Positions 51,808 through 60,006 of a stretch of 64,000 nucleotides of DNA are shown here, one piece after another. The stretch's first letter is position 1, and every line of letters begins with the position of its first letter. The DNA comes from Streptomyces sp. NBC_00440 (lineage in GTDB: Bacteria; Actinomycetota; Actinomycetes; Streptomycetales; Streptomycetaceae). The notes below the pieces were generated by a model. It searched no databases. It had not been told where the DNA came from and saw nothing but the letters and a program-made list of their open reading frames with translations. Location of the stretch: positions 4,967,501 to 5,031,500 of the forward strand of contig NZ_CP107921.1 in NCBI RefSeq assembly GCF_036014215.1, read 5' to 3'. The position numbers were made by a program, and so were the translations under genes.

Positions 51808-52823
51808 CCGATCGGCGCGAGCCTGACCGGGGCGCCGGGGTGCGGGGCGTGGATCATCATGCCGTTGCCCACGTAGATGCCGACGTGGCTGATCCCGGAG
51901 AAGAAGAACACCAGGTCGCCGGGGGCCAGTTCGGAGCGGTTCACCCGTTGTCCGGAGTTGATCTGGGTGTACGTGGTGCGCGGGAGTGAAACCCCCGCCG
52001 AGCGGTACGCGGCCTGGGTCAGGCCCGAACAGTCGAAGGACGAGGGTCCCGTGGCCCCCCAGACGTAGGGCTTGCCGAGCGCGCTGTAGGCGAAGGCGAC
52101 CGCCCGCGCCGCCCGGGGATCGGGGGCGGCGACCGGGCCGCGCACGGCCGACCGGTCGGCGGCCTGCGGGGTGGCGGACCTGCCGGCGCCCTGGGACTCG
52201 TACTGCGAGCGCTCGGGCGCCGACAGCCGGGAGAGCAGTGCCTCGGCCGCGCGGATCTTGCTCTGCACGGTGGTCTTCTGCTTCTTCAGGACCGCCTGCT
52301 GGGTCCGTAGCCCGCTGAGGGTGGAGTCCGCCTCGGAGCGCAGCTGGGAGAGTTGCCCGATCTGCCGGCGCACCCCGGTGACCTCGGCGGCCTGCTGGTC
52401 GCCGACGCGCTCCACGTAAGCGGCCCGGTCCAGGTACTGCGCCGGGCTTGAGGAGAGGAACACCTGTAGCGACGGGTCGATGGCGCCGTCGCGGTACTGG
52501 GCCGAAGCCGTCGAACCGAGCGCGGAGCGCGCCGTGTTGAGCTGCTCCGTCCGGCGGGCGGCCTGGTCGCGCAGGGAGCGCAGTGACTTCTCCGACGCCG
52601 CGGCCTTCTCCTTGGCCCCGTCGTAGTTCTCGGTGGCGGTCTCCGCCTCCTGGTACAGCTTGTCGACCTGGGTCTTGACCTGTGCGGGTGTGAGGCGCGG
52701 TGCCGCGTGGCCGACGCCCTGGAAGGCGGTGGCGGAGGCGGCTCCGGCGAGGGTGAGCGTCGCGGCGGTCCGGGCCGCGGGGCCGGTGAGCGGGCGCTGC
52801 CTGGGCTTTCGGTGAGCGGCCAC
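51762..52823 (-). CDS. Secreted NlpC/P60 cell-wall endopeptidase A
   Basis: A 353-residue exported peptidoglycan hydrolase. It has a signal peptide to about residue 39 (ending GVGHAAP), then a long coiled coil (about 45-210) and an NlpC/P60 domain (about 235-345). The catalytic cysteine is in SSFDCSGLTQAAY and the histidines in ISHVGIYVGNGMMIHAPHPG. I chose GTG 52823 (MAAHRKPRQR) by alignment with the paralogue at 53841; GTG 52835 lies too close to GGAAGGA. The stop region overlaps the convergent esterase gene by about 45 bases. It is paralogous to hydrolase B, 1 kb away. Confidence 0.9.
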   Translation of the reverse strand: MAAHRKPRQRPLTGPAARTAATLTLAGAASATAFQGVGHAAPRLTPAQVKTQVDKLYQEAETATENYDGAKEKAAASEKSLRSLRDQAARRTEQLNTARSALGSTASAQYRDGAIDPSLQVFLSSSPAQYLDRAAYVERVGDQQAAEVTGVRRQIGQLSQLRSEADSTLSGLRTQQAVLKKQKTTVQSKIRAAEALLSRLSAPERSQYESQGAGRSATPQAADRSAVRGPVAAPDPRAARAVAFAYSALGKPYVWGATGPSSFDCSGLTQAAYRSAGVSLPRTTYTQINSGQRVNRSELAPGDLVFFFSGISHVGIYVGNGMMIHAPHPGAPVRLAPIGQMPFAGATRPVAGT

Positions 52824-53279
52824 GAGGGCGTTCACGTCCTTCCGTACGTACTGGCCGTGTCCGCCGTGCCGTATCCGCAGGCCCTTTCCGTATTCGGGGA
52901 GGGGGCGGAGCGGATACGTGTCCGGCGGCGGCCCGCACAGGGGGAGCGGGCCGCCGCCGGATCTCTCGGCGGTGATGACCGACGGCCGCCCGGCTACGGG
53001 AGGCGGTGGGGAGCCGGTCACCTGAGCAAGAACGCTAAACCTGGGGTTATGGGACCGAGACCTCATGGGACATAGTGGTCGAATCTGGCTGCTGCGTTGC
53101 TTTGTGTCCGCTCTATGTGGCCGCCGATGACCGTATGGGACTGGTTCTTGGGGTGCGCGGGCCCGATTCCAGGTTCGCGCAGCGGGGGTGGGCTGCGGGA
53201 AAGGAGGGGGTGCGCTGCGGGAGCCGGTGGGGACCACCGGTGGGAGGGGCCCGGGAGGCGGTGGCTAAGGTCGAATCCC
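52824..53279. other. Structured leader of NlpC/P60 gene A and promoter of the membrane protein (456 bp)
   Basis: Two inverted repeats lie in the 5' region of gene A: a perfect 16-bp stem with a 9-base loop at 52921-52961, and a 9-bp pair CGTATCCGC/GCGGATACG at about 52870-52915. A direct repeat of TATGGGACC / CATGGGACAT lies near 53047-53070. I cannot fit the sequence to the ydaO riboswitch seen before gene B. No coding frame is convincing. Confidence 0.55.
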
Positions 53280-53633
53280 ATGGACGTACTCATCAATGCC
53301 TTCGTCGGTCTGCACATCATCGGTATCGCCGCACTGCTCGGCGGCTTCCTGACACAGATGAAGGCGATGCGCACCGGCGACGCCCGGTTCGGGCCCGCGA
53401 TGCTGCACGGCGCGCTGACGATGCTGGTGACCGGTGTGGCGCTGGTCGGCCTGAACCAGGCCCAGGGGAACACCATCAACACCGTCAAGATCGGGATCAA
53501 GCTGGCGGTCCTGGTGGTGATCCTGGGCCTCGTCTATGTGAAGCGTGACGACGAGCGGATCGAGAAGGGCCTCTTCGGGGCGGTCGGCGGCCTGACGGTC
53601 GTCAATATCTTCATCGCGGTGCTCTGGACCTGA
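53280..53633 (+). CDS. Small four-helix membrane protein
   Basis: A 117-residue hydrophobic protein with four predicted membrane helices (about 5-27, 43-61, 69-87 and 97-115). I do not recognise a characterised family; comparable proteins in Streptomyces are annotated as integral membrane proteins. It sits between the two NlpC/P60 genes on the opposite strand. ATG 53280 follows a weak AAGG; longer frames run into non-coding DNA. Confidence 0.8.
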   Translation: MDVLINAFVGLHIIGIAALLGGFLTQMKAMRTGDARFGPAMLHGALTMLVTGVALVGLNQAQGNTINTVKIGIKLAVLVVILGLVYVKRDDERIEKGLFGAVGGLTVVNIFIAVLWT

Positions 53634-53770
53634 GTGCGGGTGCTGGGGAGCTGAGCGCGGTGTCTCTGGATCTGAGCGTGGGTGCTGCGGACCTGAGCGG
53701 CGGCTCGTGCGGGCGGTCCGCCGCGGTCCGGTCCGGGGAACGGAGCGGACCTGATCCGCTCCGCCCCCGC

Positions 53771-53840
53771 TGACCTGCTGAGGCGTGCTGAGACCTGCTG
53801 AGACGTCCTGAGACCTGCTGAGACCTGCCGAGACCTGTTG
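53771..53840. repeat. 10-bp tandem repeat, 7 units
   Basis: Seven decamers of the form AGACCTGCTG end exactly at the stop codon of NlpC/P60 gene B. Upstream of them, 53640-53700 holds looser repeats of gacctgagcgtgggtgct. Confidence 0.88.
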
Positions 53841-54977
53841 TTATCCGGGCCGCACACTGCCGTAGATCGGCATGTAGTAGATCGACTCCTCGCGCACGTA
53901 CGCGCCGGGGTGCGGGGCGTGGATCATCATCCCGTTGCCTATGTACATCCCGACGTGGCTGATGTCGTCGTAGAAGAACACCAGATCACCGGGGCGCAGA
54001 TCCTTCGTCGCGACCCGGGTGCCGGTCTTCACCTGGTCCCAGGTGGTCCGCGGGAGATTGACGCCCGCGGCCTTCCAGGCGGCCTGGGTGAGACCCGAGC
54101 AGTCATAGGAGCTGGGCCCGGTGGCGCCCCAGACGTACGGCTTGCCGATCTGCGCGCGGGCGAACGCCAGGGCTGCGGCGGCCTTGCTCGACGACGTACC
54201 GGAGCCGGTGCTCGTACCGGTGCCGCTTCCGCTGCCCTTCGTCTTCTCCGCCGCCTCGCGCTTCTTCTCCGCCGCGGCCTGCTCCTGCGCCAGCTTCTCG
54301 GCCTTGCGCTTGGCCTCGGCTTCCTTCTTCTTCTCCAGCGCCGCGAGCCGCGCCTTCTCCTCGGACGTCAGCTCGGAGAGCAGCCCGCGCGCCTCGGCGA
54401 GTTTCGACTGGACGGACTCCTTGCTCGTCTTCAGCGCCGCCTGTGACGCGGTCAGACCCTCCAGGCTGCGCGCCGCCTCGCCGCGCTTCCTGGCCGCCGA
54501 CCGCTGCTGAGCCCGGTAGTCCGAGACGGCCTTCTCCTGGCGGTCGCCGAGCCGCTTCATCAGCTCGTCCTGGTCGAAGTACGACTGGGGGTTGTCGGCG
54601 AGGAGCAGGGTGGCGGTGGTGGAGAGGGTGCCCTCGCGGTACTGGGCCGCGGCGTAGTTGCCGAGGGTGCGGCGGGAGTCGTTCAGCTTCGCGGTGCGCT
54701 CCGCGACCTGGTCGAGGAGGGTGTCGACCGTCTTGCGCTGGGTGGCCGTGGCCTCTTGGGCCTGGTTGTACTGCTGAGTGGCGGTGCCGGCCTGGCGGTA
54801 GAGCCCGTCGACCTTCTTCTGCACCTCTGCGATGCTCGGCTTCGCCTTCGCGGTGGGCGCCGGTGCGGCACTGGCTCCCTGGGCGAACAGCGAGACAGAA
54901 GCGAGGGCCGCGGTGGTGATACCGACGGCGGGAGCGGTATTGCGCACACGGGAACGCGGTTTTCTGTGCGTTGCCAA
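53841..54977 (-). CDS. Secreted NlpC/P60 cell-wall endopeptidase B
   Basis: A 378-residue exported endopeptidase like paralogue A. It has a signal peptide (to about 37, ending AQGASAAP), a coiled coil (about 45-250) rich in Lys/Glu/Ala with a run of AEKKREAAEKTKG, a Gly/Ser/Thr linker, and an NlpC/P60 domain with SSYDCSGLTQAAW and DISHVGMYIGNGMMIHAPHPG. TTG 54977 (MATHRKPRSR) fits the GGAAGGA ribosome site; TTG 54986 is too close to it. A c-di-AMP riboswitch precedes the gene, so expression should respond to this second messenger, as for other Streptomyces wall hydrolases. Confidence 0.9.
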   Translation of the reverse strand: MATHRKPRSRVRNTAPAVGITTAALASVSLFAQGASAAPAPTAKAKPSIAEVQKKVDGLYRQAGTATQQYNQAQEATATQRKTVDTLLDQVAERTAKLNDSRRTLGNYAAAQYREGTLSTTATLLLADNPQSYFDQDELMKRLGDRQEKAVSDYRAQQRSAARKRGEAARSLEGLTASQAALKTSKESVQSKLAEARGLLSELTSEEKARLAALEKKKEAEAKRKAEKLAQEQAAAEKKREAAEKTKGSGSGTGTSTGSGTSSSKAAAALAFARAQIGKPYVWGATGPSSYDCSGLTQAAWKAAGVNLPRTTWDQVKTGTRVATKDLRPGDLVFFYDDISHVGMYIGNGMMIHAPHPGAYVREESIYYMPIYGSVRPG

Positions 54978-54989
54978 GACAGGCAATTC

Positions 54990-55180
54990 CTTCCGTGGAC
55001 CGCCTACCGGGTTGGCGGTGGGGGCCCCTCCCAGGCAGTTCAGGCCCTGGGGGAGGGTTCGGGCTCGTCCGGAAGGCCGCCCTACGGTCCGTGTCTGTGG
55101 ATGGGGGGATGCTGGGTGGTGCGGACCGATTCACCCCGGTGGTGCTTGGTGGGTCCCGGCTCCATCTGCCACGCGTCGTA
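54990..55180 (-). ncRNA. c-di-AMP (ydaO/yuaA-type) riboswitch with an inserted palindromic repeat
   Basis: Read on the minus strand, the leader contains in order the ydaO core blocks GGAGCCGGGACCCA, CCGGGGTGAATC, a variable stem with CGGACCGTAGGGCGGCC, CCGAACCC and AACCCGGTAGGCGG. These agree in order and spacing with the actinobacterial c-di-AMP aptamer as I know it. Between CCGAACCC and AACCCGG an extra hairpin of about 40 bases is present (55017-55056), not part of the usual aptamer. The ribosome site of gene B follows within 20 bases. Boundaries are approximate. Confidence 0.8.
55017..55056. repeat. Dispersed palindromic repeat inside the riboswitch
   Basis: Read on the minus strand it begins with CCTCCCCCAGG and ends CCTGGGAGGGGCCCCCA around a short loop. 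The same design (CTCCCCCAG, then CTGGGAGG, then GCCCCCA) occurs in the pcrA insert at 56249-56282. Elements of this type are scattered in Streptomyces genomes. Confidence 0.7.
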
Positions 55181-55542
55181 CGTCACACATCGCATCGCAT
55201 CGCACGTCGTACGGCAGAGCGGACTCGGCGCGGACCGCTCGCTCCGGCGCGGTTCGCCGAGGGGGGTACGTGCGGTCCTGAGCGAGCAAGATAGCCAACT
55301 CCTGTGACGGGTGGGAAGACTGATGTTCGATATGCCCGATACATTTCCGTGACCTTGTCGCGGACCCGGCCCCGGACCCGGACCGGGGCCGGGCAGCGGG
55401 TGGGCAGCCGGTCGCACGCGGCCAGGCCGGGGTGCACGGGGCCGGGCGGATGCACAAGGCCGACCGGTCGCTCACGTGGTGACCACGGCGGTCGGACGTA
55501 CGGCCCCGGACTGTCACTGGCTCGGCCTAGACTCGGTGAACG
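55181..55542. other. Upstream region of the riboswitch and of pcrA (362 bp)
   Basis: It carries the distal promoter of NlpC/P60 gene B (a TATCTT hexamer on the minus strand at 55288-55293 is a candidate -10) and the pcrA promoter on the plus strand. It also has short repeats (catcgcatcgcatcgcac at 55188-55206; a cggacccgg tract at 55365-55385). No gene is visible. Confidence 0.5.
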
Positions 55543-58065
55543 ATGAGCAGCCTCTTTGATGACAGCTTCCTGGCGAACCTCCAGCCCCCGGAGGAAGAGC
55601 CCCCGCCGCCCGCAGAGGACTCCGCCGGCGGCCACGCCGGAGGGAGCCAGCCCCCGGAGGAGGTTCCGCACGACCTCTTCGCCGGTGCGTGGCCCGCCAC
55701 GGAAGGGGAGCCGCCCCGGCGTGACGGGTACTACCGCGACGGCGCCCCGCGCCCCGCCGTGGACCCCGCGGCGCTGCTCGAAGGGCTGAACGCCGAGCAG
55801 CGCGCCGCCGTCGTGCACGCCGGTTCCCCGCTGCTCATCGTGGCCGGTGCCGGGTCCGGCAAGACCCGGGTGCTGACCCACCGGATCGGGCATCTGCTCG
55901 GCTCGCGCGGGGTGCACCCCGGCCAGATCCTCGCGATCACCTTCACCAACAAGGCCGCGGGTGAGATGAAGGAGCGCGTCGAGGAGCTGGTAGGCCCGCG
56001 CGCCCAGGCGATGTGGGTCATGACCTTCCACAGCGCGTGCGTGCGGATCCTGCGCCGCGAGTCGAAGAAGCTCGGCTTCACCTCGTCGTTCTCGATCTAC
56101 GACGCCGCCGACTCCAAGCGTCTGATGGCGCTGGTCTGCCGCGATCTGGACCTCGACCCGAAGAAGTTCCCGCCGAAGTCCTTCAGCGCCAAGATCTCGA
56201 ACCTGAAGAACGAGCTGATCGACGAGGAGACCTTCGCCGGGCAGGCGGCTGGGGGCACCTCCCAGACGGAGTCTGGGGGAGGCTTTGAGAAGACCCTCGC
56301 CGAGGCGTATGCGCTCTACCAGGCGCGGCTGCGCGAGGCCAACGCGCTGGACTTCGACGACATCATCATGACGACGGTCCATCTGCTCCAGGCCTTCCCG
56401 GACGTCGCCGAGCACTACCGGATGCGCTTCCGGCACGTCCTGGTCGACGAGTACCAGGACACCAACCACGCCCAGTACACGCTGGTACGCGAACTGGTCG
56501 GCCCGTCGGGTGAGGACAGGGCGCCGGGCGAACTGTGCGTCGTCGGTGACGCGGACCAGTCCATCTACGCGTTCCGCGGGGCCACGATCCGTAACATCCT
56601 CCAGTTCGAGGAGGATTACCCGGACGCGACGACGATCCTCCTGGAGCAGAACTACCGCTCCACCCAGACGATCCTCTCCGCCGCCAACGCGGTGATCGAG
56701 CGCAACGAGAACCGCCGCGCCAAGAACCTCTGGACCGAGGCCGGCGAGGGCGCGAAGATCATTGGCTATGTCGCGGACACCGAGCACGACGAGGCGCAGT
56801 TCGTCGCCGACGAGATCGACCGGCTGACCGACGCGGGTGACGCGAAGGCCGGCGACGTCGCCGTCTTCTACCGGACGAACGCCCAGTCCCGTGTCTTCGA
56901 GGAGATCTTCATCCGGGTCGGCCTGCCGTACAAGGTCGTCGGCGGGGTGCGGTTCTACGAGCGCAAGGAGGTCCGCGATGTGCTGGCCTATCTGCGGGTC
57001 CTGGCCAATCCCGAGGACACCGTCCCGCTCCGTCGGATCCTCAACGTGCCCAAGCGCGGTATCGGCGACCGTGCGGAGGCGATGATCGACGCACTCGCGC
57101 AGCGCGAGAAGGTCAGTTTCCCGCAGGCGCTGCGCCGGGTCGACGAGGCGTACGGCATGGCGGCCCGCTCGGCCAACGCGGTGAAGCGGTTCAACGTCCT
57201 GATGGAGGAGCTGCGCACCATCGTCGAGTCGGGCGCGGGGCCCGCCGTGGTGCTGGAGGCCGTATTCGAACGGACCGGCTATCTGGCGGAGTTGCAGGCA
57301 TCCACCGACCCGCAGGACGAGACCCGGATCGAGAACCTTCAGGAACTCGCCGCTGTCGCCCTGGAGTTCGAGCAGGAGCGCGGCGACGAGGAGGGTACGG
57401 GCACGCTCGCCGAATTCCTGGAGAAGGTCGCCCTGGTCGCCGACTCGGACCAGATCCCCGACGAGGACGAGGACGGCTCCGGTGTCATCACCCTGATGAC
57501 GCTCCATACGGCCAAGGGGCTCGAATTCCCCGTGGTGTTCCTGACCGGCATGGAGGACGGCGTCTTCCCGCACATGCGTGCACTCGGGCAGGTCAAGGAG
57601 CTGGAGGAGGAGCGGCGGCTGGCGTACGTGGGGATCACGCGCGCCCGCGAGCGGCTCTATCTGACGCGCTCGACGCTGCGCAGCGCATGGGGCCAGCCTT
57701 CGTACAACCCTGCCTCACGCTTCCTTGAGGAGATTCCCGCCCAGCACCTGGAGTGGAAGCGCCTGGGCGCGATGGCGGCCCCGGCGGGCCCGACGTCGGG
57801 GATCACCTCGTCGCTGTCGTCCTCGCTGTCCTCTTCCCGTTCACGTGCGGGCTCCGGCGGAGCTTCGGGATTCGCGACGCGGCGGGCCGGCGACAAGCCG
57901 GTGATCACGCTGAACGTGGGGGACCGCGTCACGCACGACCAATTCGGCCTGGGAACGGTAATGCAGGTGACGGGGTCGGGCGCGGATGCCCAGGTCACGG
58001 TGGACTTCGGCGACGAACGCCCGAAGAAGCTGCTGCTGCGCTACGCACCGGTCGAGAAGCTGTAG
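55543..58065 (+). CDS. pcrA: ATP-dependent DNA helicase PcrA/UvrD
   Basis: An 840-residue superfamily 1A helicase for DNA repair and clearance of stalled complexes. The first 75 residues are an acidic, Pro-rich extension. Motifs follow in order: Walker A in IVAGAGSGKTRVL (about 100), TFTNKAAGEMKERV, the Walker B block VDEYQDTNHAQ (about 300), GDADQSIYAFRGA, NYRSTQ, TLHTAKGLEFPVVF and VGITRARERLYLTRS. The end (VGDRVTHDQFGLGTVMQV) is the PcrA C-terminal Tudor-like domain that binds RNA polymerase. At residues about 236-249 the sequence contains an in-frame insert coded by a dispersed palindromic repeat. ATG 55543. Confidence 0.95.
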   Translation: MSSLFDDSFLANLQPPEEEPPPPAEDSAGGHAGGSQPPEEVPHDLFAGAWPATEGEPPRRDGYYRDGAPRPAVDPAALLEGLNAEQRAAVVHAGSPLLIVAGAGSGKTRVLTHRIGHLLGSRGVHPGQILAITFTNKAAGEMKERVEELVGPRAQAMWVMTFHSACVRILRRESKKLGFTSSFSIYDAADSKRLMALVCRDLDLDPKKFPPKSFSAKISNLKNELIDEETFAGQAAGGTSQTESGGGFEKTLAEAYALYQARLREANALDFDDIIMTTVHLLQAFPDVAEHYRMRFRHVLVDEYQDTNHAQYTLVRELVGPSGEDRAPGELCVVGDADQSIYAFRGATIRNILQFEEDYPDATTILLEQNYRSTQTILSAANAVIERNENRRAKNLWTEAGEGAKIIGYVADTEHDEAQFVADEIDRLTDAGDAKAGDVAVFYRTNAQSRVFEEIFIRVGLPYKVVGGVRFYERKEVRDVLAYLRVLANPEDTVPLRRILNVPKRGIGDRAEAMIDALAQREKVSFPQALRRVDEAYGMAARSANAVKRFNVLMEELRTIVESGAGPAVVLEAVFERTGYLAELQASTDPQDETRIENLQELAAVALEFEQERGDEEGTGTLAEFLEKVALVADSDQIPDEDEDGSGVITLMTLHTAKGLEFPVVFLTGMEDGVFPHMRALGQVKELEEERRLAYVGITRARERLYLTRSTLRSAWGQPSYNPASRFLEEIPAQHLEWKRLGAMAAPAGPTSGITSSLSSSLSSSRSRAGSGGASGFATRRAGDKPVITLNVGDRVTHDQFGLGTVMQVTGSGADAQVTVDFGDERPKKLLLRYAPVEKL
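56249..56282. repeat. Dispersed palindromic repeat within pcrA
   Basis: The plus strand reads CTGGGGGCACCTCCCAGAC, then GGA, then GTCTGGGGGAGG: a hairpin element inside the pcrA coding sequence. It encodes AAGGTSQTESGGGF in frame, in a loop of domain 1B just after IDEETFAG. Confidence 0.8.
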
Positions 58066-58133
58066 GCGCCCCGGCCGGTTCACGCCGGCTACGTCGGTTC
58101 ACGCCGGCTACGCCGGTCAGTCGGTTACGTCGT

Positions 58134-59741
58134 CTACGTCGGGTCGAGGCCGTGGCTGCGGAGCCACGGCAGCGGGTCGATGGCCGCGCCGCTGTGGGGC
58201 CGTACTTCGAAGTGCATGTGCGGCCCGGTCGAGTTCCCGGAGTCCCCGGAGTACGCGATGACCTGGCCCGCCTTGACGGAGCCCGAGCGGATCTTGGTGC
58301 TGCTGAGGTGGCAGTACCAGGTCTCGGTGCCGTCGGGCGACGTCACCATGGCCATGTTGCCGTAGGCGCTGTTCCACTGCGTACGGACGGTTCCGTCGGT
58401 GGCGGCCATGACGGGCGTTCCGTAGGAGACGGGGAAGTCGATACCGGTGTGGACGGACATCCAGTTGGCCCCGGCCTGGCCGAAGTAGGCGCTGAGCCCC
58501 TTCTGTTTCACCGGCAGGACGAACTTCGGCCGGGCCGCTTCCTTGCGCGCGGCTTCCTCCTCGGCCTTCTTCTTCGCTGTGGCCTGCCGCTGCTTCAGGT
58601 CGATGCGCTCCTGCGTACGGCTGGCGCGGTCGGCGAAGTCGTCGGCCTCGTGGCTGAGATCGGCGAGCTGGCTGTCCAGCTTGCTGTTGGCGGCCACCGG
58701 CTTGACGGACGACGGATCGGCGGCGGCCTGCGTGGCCGTGTCGCTGTCCTTGCCGCTCTCCCCGATCCCTCCGACGCTCGCAGCGGCAACTCCGGCCACC
58801 CCCATCACGCAGACGGAGGGGACGGCAATGGTCAGCAGCGCGGAACGCTTGGCAGGTGTACGGCGACGCCCGCCCCGGCCACCCGAGGCACGGCGCGCGG
58901 CGGGGTGGGATGCCGGGTGGGGGGCCGGGTGCGATGCGGTGGGAGCGGTGCCGTCCGAGGAGGAACCAGCTGTGTTGTCTGTGTCGCCTGTGCCGTGTGT
59001 TTCGTCTGGGTAGTCGGGCCCGTCCGGCAGCAGCTCGGGCTCACTGAACTCGGCCAGTCCGTCGTGGTCGGCGAACGCCGGGAATTCCGCGGTGTGTTCC
59101 GGCTGGGTGACATCCGGGAGATCGACGGCGGCGAACTGCTGGGTGGCGTGAGGAGTCGCCTCACCGGCGGAGTTCCAGGCGGCGGCGTCATGGGCGCCGG
59201 TGTCGGTGCCGTACGCGCCGGTGCCGTATGTGCCGGTGTTGTAGAGGTGTGTGTCGTACGTACCGGTGTCGTACGGGGCGGCGCCATCGGGCTGTGCGAG
59301 CCACTGCTGGGTGGCGTCGGCATTCTCGAACTGGCCGGTGATTTTCCCGGTGTTGGAGTTCCAGGCCCGGGCGTCCCACTGGCCCGTGGTGTCGTACCCG
59401 GCCGTGTCATGACCGTCGACGACCTGCGTCGCATAGCCGTAACTCGGTGCCGGTGCCGGTGCCGGTGCCTGTCCCTGTGGCTGGACTGGCCACTGGCCGG
59501 TCGGCTGGTACGGCGTGCCGTATCCGAGAGTTCCGTGGGAACCGGTGTCCGGGGAGCCCGCGTCCCACTGAGTGGCGTCGTGCTCTCCGCTGTGTCCTGC
59601 TTGGTGGGCTTCGTGCGGCTGGGCCGTGTATCCGCCCGGCATATCGCCGAAAAGCGGGTCGACGGCAAAAGTACCGGTGGGGCTGCCGGCGGAGTAATCG
59701 TCGTTTCCGACATACCCGGCGTGGGTTTGCTGGTCGTTCAC
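58134..59741 (-). CDS. M23-family (LytM) endopeptidase with a long disordered N-terminus
   Basis: A 535-residue membrane-anchored peptidoglycan hydrolase. Residues 1-260 are disordered, rich in Gly/Tyr/Thr/Asp, with YDTGT-like pentapeptide repeats. A membrane segment is at about 300-320 (LLTIAVPSVCVMGVAGVAAASVG), followed by a coiled coil with RTQERIDLKQRQATAKKKAEEEAARKEA. The M23 domain is at about 415-535 with the metal ligands HTGID and HMHFEV. Here the N-terminus lies inside the cell and the catalytic part outside. GTG 59741 (NDQQTHAGYVG) is the plausible start. It is convergent with pcrA. Confidence 0.88.
   Translation of the reverse strand: MNDQQTHAGYVGNDDYSAGSPTGTFAVDPLFGDMPGGYTAQPHEAHQAGHSGEHDATQWDAGSPDTGSHGTLGYGTPYQPTGQWPVQPQGQAPAPAPAPSYGYATQVVDGHDTAGYDTTGQWDARAWNSNTGKITGQFENADATQQWLAQPDGAAPYDTGTYDTHLYNTGTYGTGAYGTDTGAHDAAAWNSAGEATPHATQQFAAVDLPDVTQPEHTAEFPAFADHDGLAEFSEPELLPDGPDYPDETHGTGDTDNTAGSSSDGTAPTASHPAPHPASHPAARRASGGRGGRRRTPAKRSALLTIAVPSVCVMGVAGVAAASVGGIGESGKDSDTATQAAADPSSVKPVAANSKLDSQLADLSHEADDFADRASRTQERIDLKQRQATAKKKAEEEAARKEAARPKFVLPVKQKGLSAYFGQAGANWMSVHTGIDFPVSYGTPVMAATDGTVRTQWNSAYGNMAMVTSPDGTETWYCHLSSTKIRSGSVKAGQVIAYSGDSGNSTGPHMHFEVRPHSGAAIDPLPWLRSHGLDPT
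59206..59280. repeat. 15-bp repeat, 5 units, in the M23 gene
   Basis: Five 15-bp units (GTGCCGTAYGTGCCG type on the plus strand) encode the tyrosine pentapeptides YDTGT, YDTHL, YNTGT, YGTGA and YGTDT on the minus strand. Confidence 0.85.
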
Positions 59742-60006
59742 CAACGTCTCTCTCGCCTCGGCAGCAGGGCCCTGCGTCGGGGGCACCCCCGGTGGAAGCA
59801 GTGGCGCGACTGTACCCGGCAGTACGTGGCGGCGACAATCTTCGGCAGGTATCGGACGCGTGGGAAACGGGCATTCGGCTGTCTTTCGAGGGGTTATGGG
59901 CGCAGCCTTGGCCCGGCGTTCGGGAAGCGTTCGACGTATCAATGCCTTTGACCGTTCTCGCTTCCCTTTCTTTCAGTCGTTCATTCCCGCGTTTTCCGGC
60001 CACTCG

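Noticed and set aside
52836-53070. Second ydaO riboswitch before NlpC/P60 gene A
   Set aside because: The core blocks GGGGTGAATC, CCGAACCC and AACCCGGTAGGC are absent in this leader.
59742-60006. Riboswitch before the M23 gene
   Set aside because: No ydaO or other recognised aptamer blocks; only a short GGGGGCACCCCC palindrome near 59779 is present.
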